Positions 39,396 to 48,521 of a stretch of DNA of 64,000 nucleotides are shown piece after piece. The DNA is taken from positions 1,161,517 to 1,225,516 of the forward strand of contig CAXAMN010000003.1 of the NCBI GenBank assembly GCA_963970005.1, in the 5' to 3' direction. The stretch is from Durusdinium trenchii. Lineage: Eukaryota; Sar; Dinophyceae; Suessiales; Symbiodiniaceae. A program made the position numbers and the translations under genes. Below the pieces are notes generated by a model that saw nothing but the letters and a program-made list of their open reading frames with translations, was not told the origin of the DNA and did no database searches. Every line of letters begins with the position of its first letter. Position 1 is the first letter of the stretch.

Positions 39396-42357
39396 GAGAA
39401 GGCGAGTCCGGAGGGCAAAGGAGGTCGTGATCCACCTTTTCAGTGGAGACTCAAAGAAATTCTGGCAGAGGGAGTTGGAAGCGGAAAGTCGAGCAGTCCT
39501 CTGCATTGACACGGTCATCGACCAGGGAATGAACCTCCTGCGAGACGACATCTTTTCCTACCTGCTCGACTTGGCTGATGGTGGGACGGTGTGTGCATTG
39601 CTGGGAGGTCCTCCATGTCGGACGATGAGCAGACTGAGATTCAAGCAGCCGGGACCTCCACCATTAAGGGAACGAGAGGGTCCATACCGATTTGGCCTGC
39701 CGCAGTTGGACCGCTACCTACGGAAGCAGGTGGAGGATGACACGGTCCTGTTCCTGAGGCAGCTGTATCTTCACCATCGTGCAGCACTGGCTCGAGGCCC
39801 GAAGGTGACCCTGGCGGCGCTGGAACAGCCCGAGGACCCGGAGGAATACCTCAAGGCAGAAGAGAAGGCAGCCCACAGGTACCCGTCCTATTGGAGCTGG
39901 CCAGAATGGAGGGCTGTCAGAGATCGATGGGGTTTGATGGAGGGTTTTGACCAAGGACCCATGGGGCACTCGAGAAGAAAGCCCACGAGGTTGGGAACCA
40001 ACATCCCACGGCTGGCTGAGCTGCAGGACATCCGTGGACATGGAAGCGGAGGAGACGCTGCCCTGGCGGAGGACCTGACCGAGAGAATCAAGCAGAGCAG
40101 AGATTGGTCGGCGTGGGCGCCTGGATTGAAGCAGGCACTGGCGATTGCCATTCGGGAGGCCCTGAACTCCCCGGTGAACCAGGTGAAGCGAATGGACCTG
40201 GAGGCCTGGAAAAGACATCTCTTGAACGGGCATCTGCCCTACAACAGAGAATGCAAGTCTTGTGTCATCGCTGCGTCACGTGGCAGGGCGCACAAGAGGA
40301 TCCCACATGCCGAAGCGTATACGCTGTCGATCGACACTGCAGGGCCGTTCATGCTGGCAGACGACCAACTTGGGAAGGGCCGCTTTGTTCTGGTGGGGGT
40401 CTACCTGGTTCCGGTTACCAAGAGTGGCCAGTCGATCATTCCGATCCATGAAGAAGACGAGCTGACTGGTGCGGAGGGAGACGGACCAGGACTGACGGTG
40501 GTTGATGAAGAGCGAGGCGACCATGACCAAGGAGAACCATGGCCAGGCTTGGATGATGAGAAAGAATGGGCAGCGTTAGTGGAGCCAGAGCGAGACTTCC
40601 AGGTCAAGCAGGTGACGTTCGCAGAGGTCATGGAGAATCGAGGAGCGTCGGCAGTACTGGAGGCAGTGGGAAGGATGGTGGCCAAGCTGAATTTCTTGAG
40701 GCTCCCTCTCAAGCGGCTCCACTCGGACCGGGCTGGCGAGTATCAGAGTAAGATCTTCGACAAGTGGATCCGTGATAGAGGCCTCTGTCGCACTTTTACA
40801 GATGGTGACAACTTCAAGGGCAATGGCCGTGCAGAAGGAGCGGTGGCACAGCTCAAACGGGGTGCCAGAACCCTCCTAGTGGCAGCAGGTCTTGACGAGA
40901 GCTATTGGTGTCACGCCACTCGGCATTGGGCTGACACTCGACTTCGGAGTCAACTGGAGTCGATGGGGTGGAAGCGCCGGCAACTGGCGACCTTTGGGCA
41001 GGTGGTCTGCGCCAAGAGGAAGCTCTACAGCGACCGCCAGAAGTACTTGTCCACCACCAGGACACAGGTGAGGGTGCTTTGTCCAGCTGTCACGATGTCG
41101 ATGACATCGCCGGGATACTTCGTGGAGGAGCTCACCACGGGAAAGCTGTTCCACACCGCCGACATCATCCAGGTGGAGGACATGCCAGAAGGGGTGGCGC
41201 TGCCAGATCGAGAGGCAGGTACGATTCACGAGGTTGACGACCGAGAGGAGAGTCAGCAGCCACGGAAGAGGCCGGGGAGAACTCGAGGAAAGGCCAAGCT
41301 TCTTCGGGTGGAGACGGAGATGGAGTCCGTAGATTGGGGGGAGCTGCAGCACCGGGGGGCAAGGATGCTATCCCAAGAGCTTCAACTTCTGGAAGAGGAC
41401 TCCGGAGAAGTCAGGAATGAAAGATTTGTGAAGGCTCTCACGATGGAGATCGAGGAGATCAGCCAAGAAGCCGTTCGAGCCGGCCGACAGGAGGAGAAGA
41501 ACATGGTCGCCGAGATCGAGGAGAAGTTGGAGGAGGCCCCAGAGTTCCTACAAACGCGGATGGTGGGTCTGACCGAAGTGAGGAAGAACCTGGAAGAGTG
41601 GAAGCCATCTATGATTGAGGAGTACGTTGCACTGACCAATGAGTCCGAGGCGGTGGAAGCCATTGGGCAGGAGGAGTCGGATCGGTTGAAGGAGGAGGCA
41701 AGGGCGCAGGGCAGGGATTTTGACCTGGTGCCCGCGAAGGCCATCTTCAGTCGAAAGGCAGGCACTGGAAGACATAAATGTCGGGGGGTGGCCTGTGGAA
41801 ATTTCATGAATGCCAAGAGCTCTGAGTCCACGTTCGCTTCCGGTGCCAGTGGGATTGAGGTGAGGATGCTGATCAAGCTGGCGGCGATCAATCAGTGGGC
41901 TTTGAGCACCCTCGATGTCAAGACGGCGTTCCTCAACGCCCCGGCGGCTCACGACCGTGGGGTGGTGATAGTTCAGCCACCAAGGATCTTCCCAGAGGCT
42001 GGAGTGCTTCGAGATCAAAAGGAGTTGTGGCTCGTGAAGAAAGCCCTTTACGGGTTAGTGACCTCTCCACGGGATTGGTGTGACCACCGAGATGGCAAGA
42101 TCAAGAATTTCCAGTGGTTGAGAGAAGGGCGACCTGTGAGGGTGCAAGCAACACCTCAGGCGGACATCTGGCTGGTACAGGAGATGGATGCTCAAAACGC
42201 CTGGACAACAAAAGGGGCATTGGCCACGTACGTGGATGACGTACTGATGGTGGGTGAAGAAGAGATCATACAGGGGTTCATCGACCAGGTCAAGACGCAC
42301 TGGAAGATTGGGGAACCGGAGTGGGTGAGAGAAGGTCGAGAACCAGTGCGCTTCTTG
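39382..42357 (+). CDS. pol: Pol: methyltransferase-like domain, integrase, reverse transcriptase (5' part)
   Basis: Reads in frame from the RRRVRRAKEVV stretch upstream of the GTG at 39427 (frame opens after the TGA at 39304) to the RT. Order: Rossmann/methyltransferase-like region (39427-40020); a linker with WSAWAPGLKQALAI; integrase zinc region HLLNGHLPYNRECKSC (40215-40262); integrase core D 40333, D 40726, E 40834 (DD35E exactly); RT motif A STLDVKTAFLNAP (Asp at 41914), KKALYGLVTSPRDW, and motif C YVDD (42229-42240). After EPVRFL the frame runs into RNase H sequence shifted by one, so the RT C-terminal connection is missing. Joining to the protease frame requires a +1 change at about 39365-39395. 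Integrase-before-RT order places it in Ty1/copia. Confidence 0.95.
39427..39990 (+). CDS. C5-methyltransferase-like domain inside Pol
   Basis: Residues 2-190 of the frame at 39427 show VIHLFSGDSKKFW (compare C5-methyltransferase motif I, FSG.G), AVLCIDTVID (acid after strand 2), VCALLGGPPCRTMSRLRF (motif IV, GGPPC..S, Cys within 39604-39618), and LAALEQPEDPEEY (motif VI position; EQP instead of ENV). No clear motif VIII or X was found, so it may be a truncated or repurposed SAM-binding fold. A comparable block precedes the integrase in other dinoflagellate copia-like polyproteins. Retrotransposon-borne DNMTs have been reported from Symbiodinium; whether this is the same lineage cannot be told here. 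Confidence 0.7.
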
Positions 42358-42929
42358 AGGCGGTCCTTGGGAAGAAGGTCCAGGTCAAACTGCACTCCGA
42401 TTCGACAGCAGCCATTGCCATTGCAGCTGGAACTACATCATCGTGGAGAACGAGACACTTGAGGATCAGGGCAGCAGGATTGACCGAAGCTCTGAGGTTG
42501 AAGGAGGTGTCTCTAGAACACGTGGCTGGGACAGAGCTGGTGGCGGATGGCATGACGAAGCAGCTGACCGGGCAGCCCCTCCTGAACTTCAAGAAGGCAT
42601 TGAGGTTGAGAGAGGGTGAAGAGGGGGCGAAGAACATCGAAGTGAAGAAGATGGACCTGGGTGGGGGGTCACCTGACCCGAGATTCCTCAAGGTGGTCGG
42701 ACTGATGATCGTGGTAGCGAGTCTGGTCACCAGGGCCGAAGCATCCGAGACAGTCAAGGAGGAGGGAAGTAGCGAATGGTGGATCTTGGTCTTGATCACG
42801 GCCGCGATCGCCATCTTGGGCGACAGACATCCTATTCAGGGTCGGAGCAGCGGGAGTGCAGAGGTGGTTCAAGCCAAAGGAGGAGCTGAAGGTGAAATTA
42901 TTGTCGCCAGATGCCATCCTCCCGACTAG
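42321..42929 (+). CDS. RNase H domain and hydrophobic tail (frame shifted from RT)
   Basis: Real coding begins near 42348 (ALLEAVLGKKVQVKLHSDST). LHSDSTAAIAI carries the RNase H Asp (42399-42401), and EHVAGTELVADGMTKQL is the copia-type C-terminal motif (H...D..TK). Then come two hydrophobic segments: FLKVVGLMIVVASLVTRAEA (about 42681-42740, signal-peptide-like with A.A) and WWILVLITAAIAILG (about 42778-42822, membrane-helix-like). The frame then drifts into the dUTPase ORF. Only 53 codons separate YVDD from the RNase H Asp against well over 150 in intact elements. Confidence 0.88.
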   Translation: MGERRSRTSALLEAVLGKKVQVKLHSDSTAAIAIAAGTTSSWRTRHLRIRAAGLTEALRLKEVSLEHVAGTELVADGMTKQLTGQPLLNFKKALRLREGEEGAKNIEVKKMDLGGGSPDPRFLKVVGLMIVVASLVTRAEASETVKEEGSSEWWILVLITAAIAILGDRHPIQGRSSGSAEVVQAKGGAEGEIIVARCHPPD

Positions 42930-43980
42930 AGGCTCGGAGCAGGCTGCTGGGTTGGACCTCTACTCCACCATCGAAACCATGGTGCAGCCGGGAGACAGCG
43001 TGCTGATCAAGACCGGGATTGCGTTGGAGCTTCCGAGGGGTAGCTACGGACGGGTGGCACCACGGTCGTCGTTGGCGATTCGAGGCATTGAGACTGGGGC
43101 TGGAGTGATCGACAGAGACTTCAGGGGGGAAGTCAAAGTACTGTTGAGAAACCACTCGGATGTGGACCTACGAATCTACAAGGGAGATCGCGTCGCCCAG
43201 CTCGTCATCGAGAAGATCTTGGAGTTGGAGGTGAACTGTGTGGAGGAGCTGACCACGACGGCCAGAGGGTCGCGGGGATTCGGCTATTCGGCCCACGAAG
43301 AACTTTACCCATGGGCAGAGCCAGATGACCCATCCTACCAGCATCAGGAGCTGGGCACCCGAAACCCGGTGAACAGGATCTCGGTGAGAGCGATGAGGGT
43401 TGACTCAAGACCGGAAGAGTCACGAAGGACATCCACTGGGCAGCCATCGGAGCTACAGGAGATAGATGTTCCGGAGGAACCGCCTGCTGTACGACCTGAA
43501 CCAGCTGGACGCCGTCAAGTACCCGATCCAGATGTATGGCATCGTGGGGAATACAACTATGAGGCGGAGCGGAGCAGGAGAGCTCAGCTGGGATTGGAAC
43601 CGGCAGCGTGGGACCGGATGATGCAGCGAAGGGGCCCAAGAAGGAATTTTGGTGGAACCTGGGTCAGAGTGGACTCAGAAGGGACTCACCTTGTCTACAG
43701 TGAGCCTGGAATGGAGCGGCGGGTGCAGACTTCTTCCTCGAGCCAAACACGAGGTGATGGAGAAGAGGGCGGAGACGGGCAGGGAGCCGCAGATCAGCAG
43801 CCAGAGCTGATGGAGTCAACACCAGGAGTTGGTCCTTCGATCGACGGCCCTCTGCGATTGGTCACCCACGTCGGCTACGGCATCACGATGGGCAGGTGGG
43901 AGGTGAAGAATGAGGAGGTGCTGGACTTCCTGAGGGACATCAACTTCCAACCGGGCTTTTTGACGGAGAAGCTCCGTTGA
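42796..43980 (+). CDS. dUTPase plus C-terminal extension
   Basis: The frame opens after the TGA at 42793; the first plausible non-ATG start is GTG 42856. All five trimeric dUTPase motifs are present: AGLDLYS (42942-), GRVAPRSSLA, GAGVIDRDFRGEVKV, YKGDRVAQLVIEKI and RGSRGFGYSA (usual RGxGGFGSTG). Reaction: dUTP to dUMP and pyrophosphate, keeping uracil out of newly made DNA. Motif 3 has the catalytic Asp and the invariant aromatic as Phe (DRDF) in place of the usual Tyr. About 230 residues follow, polar and unassigned, with YNYEAERSRRAQLGLEP and GITMGRWEVKNEEVLDFLRD. Probably expressed with Pol by a frame change just upstream. dUTPases are known from some retroviruses and some LTR elements; I know of none established in Ty1/copia. 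Confidence 0.92.
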   Translation, partial: SRPRSPSWATDILFRVGAAGVQRWFKPKEELKVKLLSPDAILPTRGSEQAAGLDLYSTIETMVQPGDSVLIKTGIALELPRGSYGRVAPRSSLAIRGIETGAGVIDRDFRGEVKVLLRNHSDVDLRIYKGDRVAQLVIEKILELEVNCVEELTTTARGSRGFGYSAHEELYPWAEPDDPSYQHQELGTRNPVNRISVRAMRVDSRPEESRRTSTGQPSELQEIDVPEEPPAVRPEPAGRRQVPDPDVWHRGEYNYEAERSRRAQLGLEPAAWDRMMQRRGPRRNFGGTWVRVDSEGTHLVYSEPGMERRVQTSSSSQTRGDGEEGGDGQGAADQQPELMESTPGVGPSIDGPLRLVTHVGYGITMGRWEVKNEEVLDFLRDINFQPGFLTEKLR

Positions 43981-44286
43981 AGAGTGGGGATCCCGCTGAG
44001 GAGGACCTCAGCCAAGGACGACTGGCTTTTGTTGGAGGACCATCAACATGGCAAGAAGATCACAGTGAGGGAGCACATGCAAGAGCGAAAGAAGATGTTT
44101 GACTTTGAGACCACCAAGCTCTGGGACCTAGATGAGTGGAGCCCATGGCGAATGACGATCGCGTGGCAGGTGGTCGGAAGCACACTCGGGAAGACCAAGT
44201 TGATCATAGTCGACCAGCGATCGGGCCGGAAGAGCAGCTACCTGCTGTTCAGCTGGGTGGGCTATACGCTCTTTAAGACCGGCTAG
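43981..44286 (+). CDS. Small last ORF of the retrotransposon, unknown
   Basis: Same frame as the dUTPase ORF, separated by a single TGA (43978-43980). Starts RVGIPLRRTSAKDDWLLLED (GTG at 43984) and encodes MFDFETTKLWDLDEWSPWRM, TIAWQVVGSTLGKTKLIIVD and LLFSWVGYTLFKTG, ending TAG 44284-44286. It could be the original C-terminus of the dUTPase protein cut off by a stop, or a separate ORF. The mixture of Trp-rich and hydrophobic strands suggests a folded domain. Not recognised. Confidence 0.6.
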   Translation, partial: RVGIPLRRTSAKDDWLLLEDHQHGKKITVREHMQERKKMFDFETTKLWDLDEWSPWRMTIAWQVVGSTLGKTKLIIVDQRSGRKSSYLLFSWVGYTLFKTG

Positions 44287-44370
44287 AAAGTGAGAGAGGG
44301 CTTGAGCATGCCTCCAAAAGGGAAGACAGTTTTTGGTCAATTTGTGACCCCAAGTTTGGCCATGTCGGCC

Positions 44371-44380
44371 AAAGGGGGAG
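44371..44380 (+). promoter_or_regulatory. Polypurine tract
   Basis: aaagggggag lies directly against the TGTGGG start of the 3' LTR, the position and composition expected for plus-strand priming. Confidence 0.92.
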
Positions 44381-44556
44381 TGTGGGTGCACAAATAGAAG
44401 TGTACCAAGTTTCGGAGGCCAGGTCACGACCTTTTGGCTATGAACATGTGTAGAAGGTTGCACACCAGCCAGGTCAAGGCCTTAAGGCTATGATCAAGCA
44501 TATTTACATACTGAAGCCCTTTTTGTGCGCAAAATAGAGCGCAGCGCGCTCACGTA
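44381..44556 (+). repeat. 3' long terminal repeat
   Basis: Identical over 176 bp to 36487-36662, and the identity extends four more bases (ggtt) because of the target-site/primer-site coincidence. Confidence 0.93.
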
Positions 44557-44561
44557 GGTTC
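44557..44561. repeat. Target-site duplication, right (ggttc)
   Basis: Partner of 36482-36486. With element and one copy removed, the empty site reads agggattggttcgaccccag. Confidence 0.8.
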
Positions 44562-45220
44562 GACCCCAGACCCCTCCATATCAGGGTCCGACCCGTCCAG
44601 AGGATTCGGGTTACAATGGGAGATCACCAGACTCGGGACTCGTGGCCGAGCGGGAGAGGAGCATTTTCAACGATCGAAGCAGCTCTTGCAAGAGATCAAA
44701 GCCCACCGCGAGACCGAAGCGAAGGCCCACCGAAGCGTTGGGTGTTCCGATTCGAGAAGATGTGTTGGAAAGTTCGCGTTGTCGCAAAGAGTTGCCACAG
44801 GGCATCGGCATTCGCAACATGCGTCGCCACGGTCTCTTCAGGCAGCTTCTTTGAAGAGCTCGGACTACACGGGGCGGATTGACGCGGAGCAACATTGCTT
44901 GGAGGAGGACCGAAGTCTTGTGAACAGCGGACAGCTATTGGGACCAGACCCGGCCCCCCAATCAAGTCTGACCAGCAACTAGACAGCTGCTGTTGTCCAC
45001 AGCAGCACCGCAGCGCGGTTTTGGCGCAGCAGCTGGACCCGCCGTTCTCACGCCGGTTCTCGCGACTCGTGGGTTCACCAGGAGCTTCAAAGCCACCTGT
45101 CCTGGGGCCGTGATGTCTTGAGCGGTATCCGTGCTCCCCTGTGCGGGCCTTGGAGATGCTCTTTCGGAGTTTTCGGAAAAGCCTCTCCTGAACACAAGGA
45201 GCCTGGAAGACCATGTTTCA
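44562..45220 (+). other. Possible exon sequence right of the retrotransposon
   Basis: GC-rich sequence open in three plus-strand frames at 44600-44880 (for example NDRSSSCKRSKPTARPKRR, or CHRASAFATCVATVSSGSFF) and in a long minus-strand frame at 45214-44696. Frame choice is not possible by eye. The interrupted sequence would join the left flank tagggattggttc to gaccccag. Confidence 0.3.
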
Positions 45221-45450
45221 AAACAAAATGGTTTTCTGTTCTGTTCTCTTCCTCTCAAGACGTTTGTTAGGGAAGAGTGTTCAAAAGACTCTATACAGAA
45301 CTTCCGTTTTGTCGCGCAAGACACGTGGACCTAATCCGTGTGTTCTCCAGAATTTGACATTCTACAACTGGTCTTCGCCCTGAGGTCCGCGCAATCAGGA
45401 GCGCAGCTTGGCAGGGAAAGAAAAAGAAGAAGACTCGTTTCAGAATTGCC

Positions 45451-45560
45451 TTGCTACCTTCGTAGCTTCTTGTTCCGAGTAGTAATGCCAGGAGCCACGT
45501 TCGTAGCGTCCGATCGCTCCGTTCGTAGCGATGCCCTTTGCTACTAGTAGCTTCTTGTTC
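45451..45560 (-). repeat. Dispersed GCTACTAG-type repeat, copy 2
   Basis: On the minus strand: gaacaagaagctactagtag, aaagggcatcgctacgaacg, gagcgatcggacgctacg and gtggctcctggcattact. Shares its left words with 28484-28561 and its middle words with 63936-63975. Confidence 0.75.
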
Positions 45561-45599
45561 AGCATGGAAAAGAGGAAGAATCGTTTCAGAATTGTATAC

Positions 45600-45683
45600 C
45601 GCGGTCAGGAATCAACGCTATGCGATAGATGATGATAGATGTTTATTTTTATCGCCATAGGGCCATATATATAGACGTAGAGA

Positions 45684-45716
<33 letters not shown>

Positions 45717-46740
45717 GACAGATGAGAGAGAGAGAGCTTGGTCTGGTTAATATATACACGTATGTGCCAGTCAGATCCAGTCATACAGGGTTCTGAACTG
45801 TGAGGTACAAAAGGTTTGGCTGCCACAAACTTCCCATGATTGATTTCCACGAGTTCCACGCGGGTTTACTTCACAATGGAGGAAATACGTAACTGTACTA
45901 TCATGCACTGAAAGGAGGAAATCAATGTACTGAAACAACTTATTTCAACTGGGAAGTGCAAGGCTACAAGGCCTGCCACCTTTGCAATGAACTCACTGGC
46001 ACATATTTGTTGAGCTCCCATGTTCGCATAGGTCAGCGACAGTGTCAGCGTCATCCTGGCAGCACCGTCACCAAACACCAAGTGCAGGAGAAAACTACAG
46101 CAAACAGCCTTTAACTGATATATACTTTGAAGTTGGCGCCAAACACCCAGCACACCATTCTAGGATATTCTAGGACGGGTGAACGTGCCAATTGAATGCT
46201 GGTGAGTCCCGCTCCAAAGGAGCACCGTGGCAGATGGACATCTATAGCATGCATCTCCAGGCCGTTGAGGCTGTTGGCCTAGGGTCTCACACCGTTCCCC
46301 AGGGCCTTAGGGCCCTGGTAGCGCCAAGGATGGAGACAGCTCCGGTGGCCAACGAGGCACGGAGTCCGAGCTCGGCAGCGGCACCTTCGGGTCCGAGTCA
46401 CATCCAAAAGGAAGACCATGAGTGCTCCGAATTCCAAACGGGGTGAACTCCACTTCCATGTCAGTTCCGGGGAGTGTACATTTCTTCCTTGCACGTCCTT
46501 GCACAGTACTTAAACCCACCGCATTCCTTAGTGTTAAGCAGTTCAGGAGCAAAGGACCTCAGCTGCGAAGCATCACCATCCCCTGGTTCTACTTGTAGTT
46601 GGGAGTATGGTAGTCATCCGCTGTCTTCTGAATTGCAGTTCAAGCCGGCGTGGCAAAAAAGGAAGCATATTTCATGACAGAACTCTTCAGACCTCATTTC
46701 AGTAAGAAGCATTTGATCAGACTCCTTGAACTGATGCAGA
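45600..46740. other. No supportable gene
   Basis: Apart from the GA tracts, open frames on both strands are short, with no splice-bounded candidate. 46200-46440 has a moderate plus-strand frame (LVAPRMETAPVANEARSPSS) that could be an exon. Confidence 0.3.
45680..45741. repeat. (GA)n microsatellite
   Basis: Three GA tracts separated by atga / acagatga interruptions. Confidence 0.9.
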
Positions 46741-46960
46741 ACTGATGGCAGAACTGTTCAGTCGTGTGAAGACTTCGTCCCGACCGCCCAGAGGGCGTCG
46801 GTGGGGCTGTGACGATCCCCAGGTGGAGGCGGTGACGATCCGCATGAGTGAAGCGCGGCAAAGCCCGACGAACATGTCCAGCGGGGAAGCTTGGGGGAAG
46901 CTCGGGGGTCGGCAGGGGGGGGTTTTGATGCGGCCAACCCAGACCATCCATGTATGGAAG
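46741..46960 (+). CDS. Exon candidate, unknown
   Basis: Encodes LMAELFSRVKTSSRPPRGRR, WGCDDPQVEAVTIRMSEARQ and SPTNMSSGEAWGKLGGRQGG. Even composition, no family recognised. A minus-strand frame overlaps but is Pro/Ser/Thr biased. Confidence 0.35.
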
Positions 46961-47379
46961 AGGTACTGCACATACATTTACCCCATTTTAGGGCCCTAAT
47001 GTAGGTATATTGTAGGTAGTGCTGTAGGTCTTACTGGCATGTAATGGCTATTCCATGGATGCTCTGGGCGAAAGCCTTAGAGGTGTTCTCAGCTCAGCTC
47101 CGTCTCCCACGTCAATTCTTCTGTGTTTGGAAGAGCGGCTCGCACCACACGAGGTATGGAAGACAGTGCAGAGGTCGCGCCGATGCCCAAGGCCCAGTCT
47201 TTGGTTGGTTTTCCTCGGTCGATGCCGTCCCGTGACCCTGAAACTCATGATACGAAGACGCGACTGTTCTGTGAGACTGATCGGTGGGCGCCGGTGGGGG
47301 CGGAAAAGCCTGTACAATTCTCATGATTCTTCGTATGAATCCTCACACGACGAGCGCAAAATCGTAGCTCTACTATCTA

Positions 47380-47758
47380 TGCAGCTGCGATGACCGTTCA
47401 GAGACTGCTTGAAAAGGAAGATCAATCGGGCTTCAATGTCATAGCCGAATGTTACTTTAAGTCTGTCATCCGTACAGCCACGAGACTGCTATCTCATTTC
47501 AGCCGTGTCAATCGCTTACGTTGCTCTCTCGTGGGGGAGCTATGGCCAAGCCTGAGACTGCACCTCCCGAACATGGAAAAACATCGTCATTTCGTCAGGC
47601 TGTCTTGGTGCCAATTGGCCCAGTACTTGAAAGATCCAAGCCGGGACATACAACATAGTTCAGAGACAAAGCCGCCGCACGCCAAGTCTGCTAAAATCCT
47701 TGGGGCTTTGCTTCATGAGGTCCCGGCCATCACCATTGCCCTGTATTTGGACATGTAA
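47380..47758 (+). CDS. Exon candidate, unknown
   Basis: Encodes LLEKEDQSGFNVIAECYFKS, FSRVNRLRCSLVGELWPSLR and AKILGALLHEVPAITIALYL before TAA. Leu-rich and probably helical. No family recognised; the upstream limit is not defined. Confidence 0.35.
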
Positions 47759-48269
47759 CAGCATGTAACAGCAATATACGACATGGCCTGGCCTTGTCCA
47801 AGTCTTCCGTGCCAATTCCTGTACAATGATTGGTTTCTGAATGGCTGGTTAGTGGGTTTTTAGGGTTCCAGACACATGAAACCTACAACTTATAATTCAC
47901 TACAAGTTCTGAGTGGAAGCACCTAGCACACTCCCTAGCACTCCCTACGTGCTCCCTATGCTCCCTCCACGCTTCCTAGGGCGGTTCCACGCCGAGACCA
48001 CGGCGGCAATCCACGGTGGCACCCAAAGGGCTGGCAGCCTTGATGAAGCGACCGGTGGTCCGGTGGACGTGGCCTGGATTGGTGGACGTGGGTCGCGGAC
48101 GGAGGGGTCACACGCACGAACCGAAGCCAGGACATGCCTGGCAACCGTCCAACGTCCCACAGCACGTCGTCACCCAAAAGCATCCCAAACGTCTCCCAGA
48201 TGTGAACCAGGGGGGTCGATGATTCATCCAGGAGATCTCCTGGACCGCCGCCCGCTGGTCCGGCCGGTC

Positions 48270-48521
48270 GTTGCTTGTAAACGCGGGCGCGATGTTGTCG
48301 CGCCCGAGCGGAGGCTTTACGTTTGCTTGGCGATCGCTTTGTTTGGACCTGGGATGGTCACTTTGTTGGACCTTCCAGATGAACCCACAGCTCCTTGGGC
48401 TGAAGAACGGCTCGAACTCCATGGCCGGAAAGGGACGGAAAAAGCTTCCTTTTTAAAGCAGCGCGTGGAAGAATCGTGGGTGGCACTGCGCCGGGCACAA
48501 GGCCGGCTTGGCTTGGAATAG
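48270..48521 (+). CDS. Terminal exon candidate with one hydrophobic segment
   Basis: Frame ends at TAG 48519-48521 with RRLYVCLAIALFGPGMVTLL, DLPDEPTAPWAEERLELHGR and FLKQRVEESWVALRRAQGRL. The hydrophobic stretch (YVCLAIALFGPGMVTLL) could be a membrane segment, and the end is a charged helix. Extends open to 47913, but the upstream part has poorer coding character. Confidence 0.4.
   Translation, partial: VACKRGRDVVAPERRLYVCLAIALFGPGMVTLLDLPDEPTAPWAEERLELHGRKGTEKASFLKQRVEESWVALRRAQGRLGLE

Larger units (their letters stand above)
36487..44556 (+). mobile_element. Ty1/copia-type LTR retrotransposon with methyltransferase-like and dUTPase domains
   Basis: 8070 bp. Identical LTRs (36487-36662 and 44381-44556) start TGTGGG; flanking 5 bp copies ggttc at 36482-36486 and 44557-44561. 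A primer-binding site starts immediately after the 5' LTR and the polypurine tract aaagggggag lies immediately before the 3' LTR. Coding order gag, protease, extra Rossmann-like domain, integrase, reverse transcriptase, RNase H is diagnostic of Ty1/copia (integrase before RT). A dUTPase and a last ORF follow. LTR identity indicates recent insertion, yet RT and RNase H are fused by a deletion and several frame changes exist, so this copy is most likely non-autonomous and mobilised in trans. Confidence 0.96.

Noticed and set aside
44550..44580. tRNA-like B box (ggttcgacccc) at the right edge of the retrotransposon
   Set aside because: No A box, no cloverleaf on either side, also not when the element is removed and the empty site rejoined.
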